Assembly (NCBI GenBank): GCA_016932955.1 | Contig: JAFGBV010000277.1 | Span: 1-40,298 of the forward strand | DNA: 40,298 nt | Direction of reading: 5' to 3' | From: Anaerolineales bacterium | Lineage (GTDB): Bacteria; Chloroflexota; Anaerolineae; Anaerolineales; UBA4823 | In this document: positions 24,646-32,013 of the stretch, in pieces | Position numbering within the stretch: position 1 is the first letter of the stretch | Layout: each line of letters opens with the position of its first letter | Made by a program: the position numbers and the translations under genes | The notes under the pieces: model-generated | Database searches by the model: none | What the model saw: the letters and a program-made list of their open reading frames with translations, nothing else | Told to the model about the DNA's origin: nothing

Positions 24646-24689
24646 CCAAAAAGAAAGCTCGCAGGGCAGAATGTCAGCGCTGCGAGCTT
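24646..24689 (-). terminator. rho-independent terminator of the DUF1015 gene
   Basis: Minus-strand arms AAGCTCGCAG (24689-24680) and CTGCGAGCTT (24664-24655) pair over ten bases with a 15-base loop. They are followed on that strand by TCTTTTTGG. It sits 20 bases past the DUF1015 stop codon and separates that gene from the exporter operon. Confidence 0.8.
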
Positions 24690-24708
24690 CACTGGCCAGG
24701 ATGATCGC

Positions 24709-26028
24709 TCAGGCAATCTTGCGGCATTCCATATAGAAACGCTTTTCGTGGGCTTCGCCCATGGAGAAGGTTTTGCGCGGTAGAGCGCCGTCCAAGATGA
24801 CGGTTTTGAATAGATCGTTCTTGTGCATACCCGGCACATAGAACCCTGCGTTGCCGGGTTGTGCTCCCAGGCTCAACGTGACTTCTTTGCCATGCACGTA
24901 ATCGATTTTTTCAGCTCCCCCCGATTTGATAAAGTCATCCAGGAAAGCTTGCAATGTGCCAACCGGGAGATTAGAGCTCGGACTTGCAATGCTCAGCAAA
25001 CCAAAGCCGCGGCTACTCACCAGACCGATCTGGTGGGGAACATTGCCGGCGGCGCCATCTACCTGGCTTACCATCTGATGCGGGTCATCGCAGGCGGTGT
25101 ATGCGTACCTGTTGCCGTAGTATGATGGAAGCTCGGCAAAAAGGTCTCGCTTGAGCCCAAACAGCACACGATGGATTGGCTCAAACTCCAGGCCGTCATC
25201 GTGCACATTCTCGATTTCCACCAGTGCGTAGCGGGCGGGATGATCTGGCCCGACCTGAATTTTGATCTTTTCCCAGATGGCCTTGGCTGTGGCGAGAGAA
25301 TGGTTGCCGTCACCCATGGCAAAGAGCAGCACGGGTTGCTCAGCGGTCAGTTCATACCGGGTGCGGAAGCGATCTGGGTCTGCCAAGGCTTCCAGGGCAC
25401 GGATGATGCCAGCCTCTACCGATGGTTTGTTCACCAGATAGCCCTCTAAATGCCCTGATCCCGCCATCAATTCGAAATCGTAAAGTTTTTGCAGATCATT
25501 CTTTGCCTGTCCAGCGGGCTTGATCACCGTGTGCTGGGGATCATCGATCAGCACCAGGATGTGGGGCAGCTCCAGCGGGGCGCCCTGGCGGATGCGCATG
25601 CGCGGCGGCAGGCGCTCTACAATGGTTCCCTCGGTCGCCCGGATCAGGCTGGAGGAGCCCTTGCTGTAATCATAGCGCTCCAAATCCAGAGCCAGCACCA
25701 GCCCGCGGCGGCGTTTGCCGCCTACACTGCGCTCAACATACACAATTCCATCATGCGCCCTTAGCAGATCTGCATCCAGGTAATTTCTCATTGTCTGCTG
25801 AATGCGCTGGATGCGCGCCTCGGCTCCTGGTTGCTCCAGGTATACTTCAGGGAAAATCATATTTAATGTGGAAGGTGCATCAGCGACAAATTTCTCGGCT
25901 TCTGCCCAGTAATCAGGCTGAGAAGTGAACTGGTCGCAGGCGATGACTGCCCATTTGGAAAGATCAACCCCCGGTTTAGGCAGGTAGACCTGGGGGATTT
26001 GCACACCGACCGAATCAAAATTTTTCAT
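24709..26028 (-). CDS. DUF1015 family protein
   Basis: A 439-residue soluble protein of the DUF1015 family (also annotated as SerC-associated or HTH-related in some genomes). Recognisable features are the opening QIPQVYLPKPGVDLSKWAVIACDQFTSQPDYW, then VYVERSVGGKRRRGLVLALDLE, and the GDGNHSLATAKAIWE motif whose Asp and His look like active-site residues. ALVEIENVHDDGLEFEPIHRVLF is also present. Biochemical activity is not established; a nucleic-acid or nucleotide role has been suggested only from context. ATG 26028 has AAGGAG six bases before it and a TAAAAT box at 26054-26049. It is a single-gene unit with its own terminator, divergent from the DegV gene. Confidence 0.9.
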   Translation of the reverse strand: MKNFDSVGVQIPQVYLPKPGVDLSKWAVIACDQFTSQPDYWAEAEKFVADAPSTLNMIFPEVYLEQPGAEARIQRIQQTMRNYLDADLLRAHDGIVYVERSVGGKRRRGLVLALDLERYDYSKGSSSLIRATEGTIVERLPPRMRIRQGAPLELPHILVLIDDPQHTVIKPAGQAKNDLQKLYDFELMAGSGHLEGYLVNKPSVEAGIIRALEALADPDRFRTRYELTAEQPVLLFAMGDGNHSLATAKAIWEKIKIQVGPDHPARYALVEIENVHDDGLEFEPIHRVLFGLKRDLFAELPSYYGNRYAYTACDDPHQMVSQVDGAAGNVPHQIGLVSSRGFGLLSIASPSSNLPVGTLQAFLDDFIKSGGAEKIDYVHGKEVTLSLGAQPGNAGFYVPGMHKNDLFKTVILDGALPRKTFSMGEAHEKRFYMECRKIA

Positions 26029-26166
26029 AGTGGCTCCTTGTCATCACTATTTTACCAAAACCAGCCCTCCCACCAGAGGGGAATTCGGGCACGCAACTTC
26101 TCCTTGTTGCAGGGTTTAAGTATTTTGAGTGTTATAATCGCACAACGCATAGGAGCGGCTTATTTC

Positions 26167-27018
26167 ATGTCACGAATTGCACTTGTTACCGATAGTACAG
26201 CTTATATACCTCAAGAATACGTCCAGCAATACAATATCACGGTTGCCCCTCAGGTGTTGATCTGGGGTGATCAAACCTTTGAAGATGGTGTCGATATCCA
26301 ACCGGATGAGTTTTACAGGCGTCTGCACAAGGCAACTGTAATGCCTACCACTTCGCAAGTGACGATTGTGAAATTTAAGCAGATATTCGATGATCTACTT
26401 GCCCAGGATTGCCAGATTTTGGCGATCCTGATCTCAACGTATCTTTCCGGCACGATCAGCTCTGCCATCCAGGCGCGCGATCTGCTCACGGCAGGCGCGC
26501 CGATTGAGATCGTGGATTCTACGACGACATCGATGGCCATGGGTTACAATGTGCTTGCTGTTGCCCGCGCCATCGAACAGGGCGCCTCACTCCAGGAGAG
26601 TGTTGATCTGGCGAAGAGAATCACTTCCCATACGGGTGTGGTCTTTGCTGTGGACACATTGGAGTTTCTCCATCGCGGCGGGCGTATTGGAGGCGGTAGC
26701 CGTTTCCTCGGTACGGCGTTGAACATCAAGCCGATCCTGGAAGTGCGCCAAGGTAAGGTAGAGGCTGTGGAGCGCGTGCGCACGCGCAAGAAATCGCTGA
26801 CCCGTCTGATCGAGCTGGTTGAAGAGCAGGTGAAAAACGACAAACCACTGCGCCTGGCAACACTCCATGCTAATGTGCCGCTAGAAGCGCGTGAGGTATT
26901 GGAAGAAGCGCGCGAGAAACTGGGCGCTGTTGAGGCGATCATATCTGAGCTTAGCCCGGTCGTGGGCACGCATGCCGGGCCGGGGACGCTGGGGCTGGCT
27001 TACATGGTTGGCTTCTAG
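26167..27018 (+). CDS. DegV family fatty-acid-binding protein
   Basis: A 283-residue protein of the DegV/FakB family, which hold a fatty acid in a buried pocket and, in Firmicutes, present it to the kinase FakA. The N-terminal Rossmann-like domain begins IALVTDSTAYIP. Pocket motifs are PTTSQVT and ISTYLSGTISSA, and the C-terminal domain contains RGGRIGGGSRFLGTALNIKPIL and VVGTHAGPGTLGL. The frame opens further upstream, but ATG 26167 gives the family N-terminus and has AGGAG 11 bases before it. A perfect TATAAT lies at 26133-26138, though no -35 is convincing. No fakA-like kinase gene is in the window. Confidence 0.92.
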   Translation: MSRIALVTDSTAYIPQEYVQQYNITVAPQVLIWGDQTFEDGVDIQPDEFYRRLHKATVMPTTSQVTIVKFKQIFDDLLAQDCQILAILISTYLSGTISSAIQARDLLTAGAPIEIVDSTTTSMAMGYNVLAVARAIEQGASLQESVDLAKRITSHTGVVFAVDTLEFLHRGGRIGGGSRFLGTALNIKPILEVRQGKVEAVERVRTRKKSLTRLIELVEEQVKNDKPLRLATLHANVPLEAREVLEEAREKLGAVEAIISELSPVVGTHAGPGTLGLAYMVGF

Positions 27019-27061
27019 CCCTTTCTCGGAAAGACTTCCTACATTAATAGCGTTCTACCTC

Positions 27062-27090
27062 TTGACCATTCACCGCTTACACGCTAAAAT
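27062..27090 (+). promoter_or_regulatory. ffh promoter, leaderless arrangement
   Basis: TTGACC (27062-27067) and TAAAAT (27085-27090) are exactly 17 bases apart, five of six consensus bases each. The -10 box ends eight bases before the GTG start of ffh at 27099, so transcription should begin at or beside the start codon. No standard Shine-Dalgarno spacing is available. Confidence 0.7.
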
Positions 27091-27098
27091 GCAGGTCT

Positions 27099-28421
27099 GT
27101 GTTTGAGAACCTGACCGAACGCTTGAATAATGTCTTTACCCAACTACGCCGCCGGGGAAAGCTCTCGGCGGCGGATGTTGACACTGCTATGCGCGAAGTG
27201 CGCCTGGCTTTGCTGGAAGCAGATGTCAACTACGGTGTGGTGAAAGACTTCGTTGCTCGTGTGCGTGAGCGTTCTGTAGGCGCAGAAGTTTCCAAGGCCT
27301 TGAATCCTGCTCAGCAGATGATCAAGATCGTCAACGAGGAGCTAATCGGCACGCTGGGTTCGCCGGAGCGCTTGAACCTGACCGGGCCTCAGCCACGAAC
27401 TTTGATGCTCGTCGGATTACAAGGCTCTGGGAAGACCACAGCCGCTGGCAAGCTGGCCCGCCTTTTGCGTTCGCGTGGCGAGCGAGTGATGATGGTTGCT
27501 TGCGACCCCTACCGCCCGGCAGCGGTCAAGCAGTTGGAGATGCTTGGCGAGCAGCTCAATATCCCGGTACATTCGGAGCCGGGCATTAAACCACCCGATC
27601 TGGCTGCTCGTGCAGTGGATAAGGCCCAGAAGGGTGGGCACAGCGTGATCATTTTGGATACCGCTGGCCGTTCTCAGTTAGATGACGCTCTGATGGATGA
27701 GCTGAAAGCCATTGCCCGGCGCGCAAACCCCGTAGAGACCCTGCTGGTGGTAGACTCCATGATTGGGCAGGAAGCAGTCAATATTGCTAAGGGTTTCCGG
27801 GATTCGATCCCCCTCACCGGCCTGATATTGACCAAAATGGACGGAGATGCACGCGGCGGCGCAGCAATCTCTATTCGGTCGGTGACCGGGGTGCCGATCA
27901 AGTTTATCGGTACTGGCGAAGCGCTGGATGCCTTGGAGATTTACGACCCGGGGCGGCTGGCTTCCCGCATTCTGGGCATGGGTGATATGCTCGGTCTGAT
28001 TGAAAAGGCTGAGGCTACTTTTGATCAGCAGACGGCGCAGAAAGAAGCAGAGAAGCTGCTATCTGGCGAGTTCACCCTGGAAGACTTTGCCAACCAGCTT
28101 CGCCAGGTGCGTCGTATGGGGCCGATTGCACAATTATTGGAGATGCTCCCCGGTGGGATGGGTAAGATGGCTCGCCAGGTGGACCCGCAGGATGCGGAGA
28201 AGCAGCTCAAGATGACCGAAGCGATCATCAACTCGATGACGCATCTCGAACGGCGCCGCCCTGATGTGCTCAATGCCAGCCGCCGGCGGCGCATCGCACA
28301 GGGTTCGGGCACCGAAGTACAGGATGTCAATCGCCTGGTCAAGCAGTATCGTGAGGCGCAGCGCCTGTTCAAGACACTTAAGAAATCGGGTGGGCGTGGT
28401 ATGCCACGCCTGTTTGGCTAG
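27099..28421 (+). CDS. ffh: signal recognition particle protein Ffh
   Basis: GTPase of the signal recognition particle; binds 4.5S RNA and the signal sequences of nascent membrane proteins and delivers them to FtsY. The 440-residue protein has the N-domain helices (FENLTERLNNVF with ALLEADVNYGVV), then the G domain with G1 GLQGSGKTTAAGKLA (about 106-120), DTAGR and TKMDGDARGGAAIS. A methionine-rich M domain follows (about 300-435, MLPGGMGKMARQ, MTEAIINSMT, RRRIAQGSG), typical for RNA binding. GTG is the start, eight bases after the -10 box, suggesting a leaderless mRNA. A short GC hairpin (28393-28410) lies in the last codons. The 4.5S RNA gene is not in this window as far as I can see. Confidence 0.97.
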   Translation: MFENLTERLNNVFTQLRRRGKLSAADVDTAMREVRLALLEADVNYGVVKDFVARVRERSVGAEVSKALNPAQQMIKIVNEELIGTLGSPERLNLTGPQPRTLMLVGLQGSGKTTAAGKLARLLRSRGERVMMVACDPYRPAAVKQLEMLGEQLNIPVHSEPGIKPPDLAARAVDKAQKGGHSVIILDTAGRSQLDDALMDELKAIARRANPVETLLVVDSMIGQEAVNIAKGFRDSIPLTGLILTKMDGDARGGAAISIRSVTGVPIKFIGTGEALDALEIYDPGRLASRILGMGDMLGLIEKAEATFDQQTAQKEAEKLLSGEFTLEDFANQLRQVRRMGPIAQLLEMLPGGMGKMARQVDPQDAEKQLKMTEAIINSMTHLERRRPDVLNASRRRRIAQGSGTEVQDVNRLVKQYREAQRLFKTLKKSGGRGMPRLFG

Positions 28422-28433
28422 CTGAGTAATGCC

Positions 28434-28472
28434 CTGGCGGTAACGCGTCCCTTCCGCGTCCCTCGCTGCCAG
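28434..28472 (+). other. hairpin upstream of rpsP
   Basis: In the ffh-rpsP gap, an inner stem ACGCG/CGCGT (28443-28447, 28455-28459) with a TCCCTTC loop lies inside an outer stem CTGGC/GCCAG (28434-28438, 28468-28472). No T-run follows. It could be a leader structure for autogenous control of the ribosomal protein operon or a weak terminator. Confidence 0.35.
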
Positions 28473-28532
28473 AGCATCAAAAGCAGTCACCTGGATGACT
28501 ATTGAATATTACGAACGAAGGAGATACAACAA

Positions 28533-28904
28533 ATGGTCCGTATTCGCTTACGCCGTGTTGGTGGCAAGAAACAGCCATCATACCGAATCATTGCCGCAGA
28601 TCGAGAGGCTCCCCGCGATGGGCGCTTCTTGGAAATCCTGGGTTTCTACAATCCTCGCACGCAACCAGAGACGATCGAAGTCGTAGAAGACCGCATTTAT
28701 GACTGGATCAGCAAAGGTGCTCAGCCCAGCGACAGCGTTGCCAAGCTGTTCACCAAAATCGGACTGCTGGAGCGTTATGAGCGTTTAAAGAAAGGCGAGG
28801 CGCTGGAAACGCTGTTGGCAGAGGCTAAGGCTGCCGAAAGCGCTCGCCAACCCAGTCCCAAAACAAGCTACCCGCCTTCTCCCAAGCAATCGAAGACTGA
28901 GTAG
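28533..28904 (+). CDS. rpsP: 30S ribosomal protein S16
   Basis: Small-subunit protein needed for 30S assembly. The N-terminal 80 or so residues match S16 throughout (MVRIRLRRVGGKKQPSYRIIAAD, DGRFLEILGFYNP, WISKGAQPSDSVAKLF). At 123 residues it is longer than the usual 80-90. The extra C-terminal part (from about residue 90) is a low-complexity tail rich in Ala, Pro, Ser and Lys, as in some Actinobacteria and Chloroflexota. AAGGAG lies nine bases before the ATG. It begins the conserved rpsP-khpA-rimM gene order. Confidence 0.96.
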   Translation: MVRIRLRRVGGKKQPSYRIIAADREAPRDGRFLEILGFYNPRTQPETIEVVEDRIYDWISKGAQPSDSVAKLFTKIGLLERYERLKKGEALETLLAEAKAAESARQPSPKTSYPPSPKQSKTE

Positions 28905-28945
28905 TTGCCCCCTTTTCCAATCGCATCTTATCTGTGGAGGGAGCG

Positions 28946-29182
28946 ATGAAAGAATTGATCGAATATGTTGCCATGTCTCTGGTGGATGACCCTACGCAAG
29001 TGAAGGTCTATCAGGAACAGCGCGGCAGCAAGTTATACATCAAGCTGAAAGTGGCTAAGGAAGATATGGGTCGGGTGATTGGCCGGCAGGGCCGTGTGGC
29101 CAATGCCATTCGTACTTTGCTCAATGTGGCTGCCACCCGCGGTGGTAAACAGGCTTATCTGGATATCGAAGACCCCGAATGA
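28946..29182 (+). CDS. khpA: KH-domain RNA-binding protein KhpA
   Basis: A 78-residue single-KH-domain protein (KhpA/YlqC family), an RNA chaperone linked to cell division and translation in Gram-positive bacteria. It has the KH core motif VIGRQGRVANAIRTLL with a GRQG loop. An in-frame GTG lies at 28934, but ATG 28946 is preceded by GGAGGGAG and gives the standard length. It sits between rpsP and rimM and overlaps rimM by four bases (ATGA), so the pair is translationally coupled. Confidence 0.93.
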   Translation: MKELIEYVAMSLVDDPTQVKVYQEQRGSKLYIKLKVAKEDMGRVIGRQGRVANAIRTLLNVAATRGGKQAYLDIEDPE

Positions 29183-29778
29183 GCCCCTCTCGAACATCTT
29201 CAATGGAGATTCTCCCAGCAGGCTCGCCTTCGACGGGCGAGCCTGCCTTCTTAGCGGTTGGCAAGTTGCGCCGTCCGCATGGTGTTCATGGAGAAATCTT
29301 GATGGATGTCTACACCGATTACCCGGAACGCCTGGTTCCGGGGGTGCAGTTGTATGCTGGAAAACAACACCAACCCCTGACACTGGCATCCTGCCGCTGG
29401 CACCAACAAGCCTTATTGATGACCTTCGTCGGGTATTCCACTCCAGAGAGTGTCGGAGAGATGCGCAATCAGTTTCTGTTTGTCAAAACAGAAACCGTCC
29501 CGGCGCTTCCTGAAGGGGAGTACTATCACCACCAGTTGATCGGCCTGCGTGTTCTCAGTGATACAGGAGGCGACCTCGGTGTGGTCATGGAAATTTTGGA
29601 GACTGGCGCCAACGATGTGTGCGTGGTGCGACCGCTGGTGGGTCGAGAAGTTTTACTGCCCCTCATCGACCCTGTGATCCTCAGGATTGACCTGGAAAAC
29701 CGCGAGTTGCATGTTCATCTGCTGCCCGGATTAGTCGATGAGGATCTTTCGTCCGCGGCAGGTGTAAACGAGGCCTGA
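29179..29778 (+). CDS. rimM: ribosome maturation factor RimM
   Basis: Binds ribosomal protein S19 and helps 16S rRNA processing and 30S head assembly. The 199-residue protein has an N-terminal RimM domain (about 24-105) beginning FLAVGKLRRPHGVHGEILMDVYTD, and a C-terminal PRC-barrel (about 110-185) with YYHHQLIGLRV, ILETGANDVCVV and LLPLIDPVILRIDLE. The first 20 or so residues form a non-conserved Ser/Pro-rich lead. ATG overlaps the khpA stop. dprA follows after two bases, so the ribosomal genes and dprA share a transcript. Confidence 0.94.
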   Translation: MSPSRTSSMEILPAGSPSTGEPAFLAVGKLRRPHGVHGEILMDVYTDYPERLVPGVQLYAGKQHQPLTLASCRWHQQALLMTFVGYSTPESVGEMRNQFLFVKTETVPALPEGEYYHHQLIGLRVLSDTGGDLGVVMEILETGANDVCVVRPLVGREVLLPLIDPVILRIDLENRELHVHLLPGLVDEDLSSAAGVNEA

Positions 29779-29780
29779 CC

Positions 29781-30899
29781 TTGAACGACCCCAGGCTATT
29801 CTGGATTGGCTTTAACTTGGTTAAGGGCATTGGCGCAGTGCGCTTCCGCACCTTGCTGGATGCCTTTGGCGATGCGGAACGCGCCTGGAATGCCACTGGC
29901 GACGAGCTCCAATCTGCTGGGCTGAGCCCTCGCCTGGTTGAAAATATCTTCCAGGCGCGCGAGCGGGTTGACCTGGCGAAGGTTTGGCAGCATCTGCAAG
30001 CGCAAGGGATCAGCATCCTGACCTGGGAAGATGATGCCTATCCGCGCCACCTGAAGGAAGTGGACCAGCCACCGCCGGTGCTATACCTGCGCGGCGCGCT
30101 CTTGCCGGAAGATGAGTGGGCAGTGGCAATTGTGGGCACCCGGCGTGTAACGCCATACGGGCGGCAGGTGACGGAAGAGATTGCAGCCACGCTCGCCCGT
30201 AGCGGGGTGACGGTGGTCAGCGGTTTGGCACGCGGCGTAGATGCAATCTCTCACCAAGCGGCTTTGAATGCAGGGGGACGCACAATTGCTGTGCTGGGCA
30301 GCGGGGTGGACCACATTTACCCACCAGAAAACCGCCGCCTGGCAGAACAGATCATTACCAGAGGCGCCCTGCTCAGTGATTATGCCCCTGGAACACCTCC
30401 AGATGGGCCGAATTTTCCCCCCCGCAATCGCATTATCTCCGGCCTGTCGCTGGCGGTTGTGGTGGTGGAGGCCGGGCAAACCAGCGGCGCGCTGATCACT
30501 GCCAGCTTTGCCGCAGACCAAGGGCGGGATGTCTTTGCGGTTCCTGGCAATATCAATGCCACGCAGAGCCAGGGCACCAATCGCCTCATTCGAGATGGCG
30601 CGCATCCCTTGCTCAGCCCGCAGGATGTGCTGGAGGTATTGAACCTGACCATGGTCACGGAACAGCGCGCTGCCAGGGTGGCCTTGCCGTCTGACCCGGT
30701 GGAGGCGCAGTTGTTCCAGGCGCTTGACCGCCAGCCCAAACATGTGGATGAGATCCGCGCCCTCACCGGGATGCCGATTGAGAAGGTGACGGCTACCCTG
30801 GCCTTGATGGAGCTGAAAGGCCTGGCACGTCAGGTGGGCGGTATGAACTATGTTGCCGTCAGGGAAGACGGAAGCGATTATCTTACCGGGAGTGAATGA
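29781..30899 (+). CDS. dprA: DNA processing protein DprA
   Basis: Loads RecA onto incoming single-stranded DNA in natural transformation and protects it; present also in bacteria not known to be competent. The 372-residue protein has a helical N-terminal SAM-like part and a Rossmann core (about 85-300) with VAIVGTRRVTPYGRQ, VVSGLARGVDAISHQAAL, VLGSGVDHIYPPENR, FPPRNRIISGLS, and VVEAGQTSGALITASFA. The C-terminal winged helix (about 305-360) is also present. TTG is the start: GAGG lies seven bases before it, and no other start matches the family N-terminus. Sited between rimM and a mannose-1-phosphate guanylyltransferase with gaps of two and three bases. Confidence 0.95.
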   Translation: MNDPRLFWIGFNLVKGIGAVRFRTLLDAFGDAERAWNATGDELQSAGLSPRLVENIFQARERVDLAKVWQHLQAQGISILTWEDDAYPRHLKEVDQPPPVLYLRGALLPEDEWAVAIVGTRRVTPYGRQVTEEIAATLARSGVTVVSGLARGVDAISHQAALNAGGRTIAVLGSGVDHIYPPENRRLAEQIITRGALLSDYAPGTPPDGPNFPPRNRIISGLSLAVVVVEAGQTSGALITASFAADQGRDVFAVPGNINATQSQGTNRLIRDGAHPLLSPQDVLEVLNLTMVTEQRAARVALPSDPVEAQLFQALDRQPKHVDEIRALTGMPIEKVTATLALMELKGLARQVGGMNYVAVREDGSDYLTGSE

Positions 30900-30902
30900 T
30901 CT

Positions 30903-31991
30903 ATGCTGGATCATCATTATGCAGTCATCATGGCGGGGGGTAGCGGCACGCGACTTTGGCCGCTCTCGCGGCAGACGCGCCCCAAGCAAATGCTGCGCCT
31001 GATCGCCGATGACAGCCTTTTCCAGGTGGCGGTGAAGCGCTTGAATGGCTTATTCCCCGCAGAGCGCATCTGTGTTGTGACCGTGGCAGAGCAGGCGCGT
31101 GAGTTACAGGCACAATGCCCGGAAATCCCGGCAGAAAATTTTATCATCGAACCCATGCCACGCGGCACTGCCTCTGTGGTAGGTTTGGCAGCGGTTGCAT
31201 TGAAGCAGCGCGATCCACAGGCTGTGATGGCAATTCTCACCGCTGATCACTTTATCGCCGATGTTGCACAATTCCAGGGCTTGCTGCGGGCCGCTTTCGA
31301 TGTCGCGCAGGATGGTTACCTGGTTACCTTGGGAATCACTCCCACGTTCCCGGCTACCGGTTATGGCTATATCCAGAGTGGCGAGCAGTTAGGGGTGTAC
31401 CAGTCTCTTGCTGTGTTCCGCGCTTTGAAATTTAAGGAGAAACCAACTGAGGCACAGGCAAGCCAAATGATCTCAACTGGCGACCACGCCTGGAATTCGG
31501 GAATGTTTGTTTGGAAAGTTGCGCGAATTTTGGAAGAGTTTTCACACCAGATGCCGGGGCTTTTTGCCTCCTTGCAAGAGATCGACCAGGCATGGGGTAC
31601 TGCCCACTGCCAGGAGGTTGTGGGAAAAATCTGGACTGGATTGAGAAGCGAATCGATTGATTATGGCATTATGGAAGGTGCCAGAAATGTGGCTGTTATC
31701 TTGGCAGCAGGTCTTGGATGGAACGATGTGGGCAGTTGGGATGCTCTCTTCGATGTGCTGCCTGGAGATTCGGATGGCAATATTGTTATGGGCGGCGAAC
31801 ACATTGGCATCGATACGCATGCTTCGCTGATTTATGTCGATCGCCCTCACCGCTTGATCGTCACCCTGGGCGTGGATGATCTGGTTGTGGTCGATACCGG
31901 CGATGTGCTGCTGGTATGTCGTAAGGATCAGGCTCAGAAAGTTCGCCAGGTGGTTGAGCAACTGAAGAAAACGAATCGGGATTATCTCTAA
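30903..31991 (+). CDS. manC: mannose-1-phosphate guanylyltransferase
   Basis: Makes GDP-mannose from mannose-1-phosphate and GTP, a donor for glycans and glycoconjugates. The 362-residue protein has the nucleotide-binding signature GGSGTRLWPLSRQTRPKQ near the start, FIIEPMPRGTA, PTFPATGYGYIQ, FKEKPTEAQA and WNSGMFVWKV, all typical of the GMP branch of NDP-sugar pyrophosphorylases. There is no C-terminal cupin (phosphomannose isomerase) domain, so it is the monofunctional form. It follows dprA by three bases and precedes topA by 22 bases, so it lies in the same long transcript, with no functional tie evident. The symbol manC is assigned by family. Confidence 0.9.
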   Translation: MLDHHYAVIMAGGSGTRLWPLSRQTRPKQMLRLIADDSLFQVAVKRLNGLFPAERICVVTVAEQARELQAQCPEIPAENFIIEPMPRGTASVVGLAAVALKQRDPQAVMAILTADHFIADVAQFQGLLRAAFDVAQDGYLVTLGITPTFPATGYGYIQSGEQLGVYQSLAVFRALKFKEKPTEAQASQMISTGDHAWNSGMFVWKVARILEEFSHQMPGLFASLQEIDQAWGTAHCQEVVGKIWTGLRSESIDYGIMEGARNVAVILAAGLGWNDVGSWDALFDVLPGDSDGNIVMGGEHIGIDTHASLIYVDRPHRLIVTLGVDDLVVVDTGDVLLVCRKDQAQKVRQVVEQLKKTNRDYL

Positions 31992-32013
31992 ATCTTTGGA
32001 TAGGAGGTCCACC

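Noticed and set aside
30081..30989. 302-residue minus-strand frame opposite dprA
   Set aside because: dprA is unmistakable on the plus strand, and the opposite frame shows no domain or start signal.
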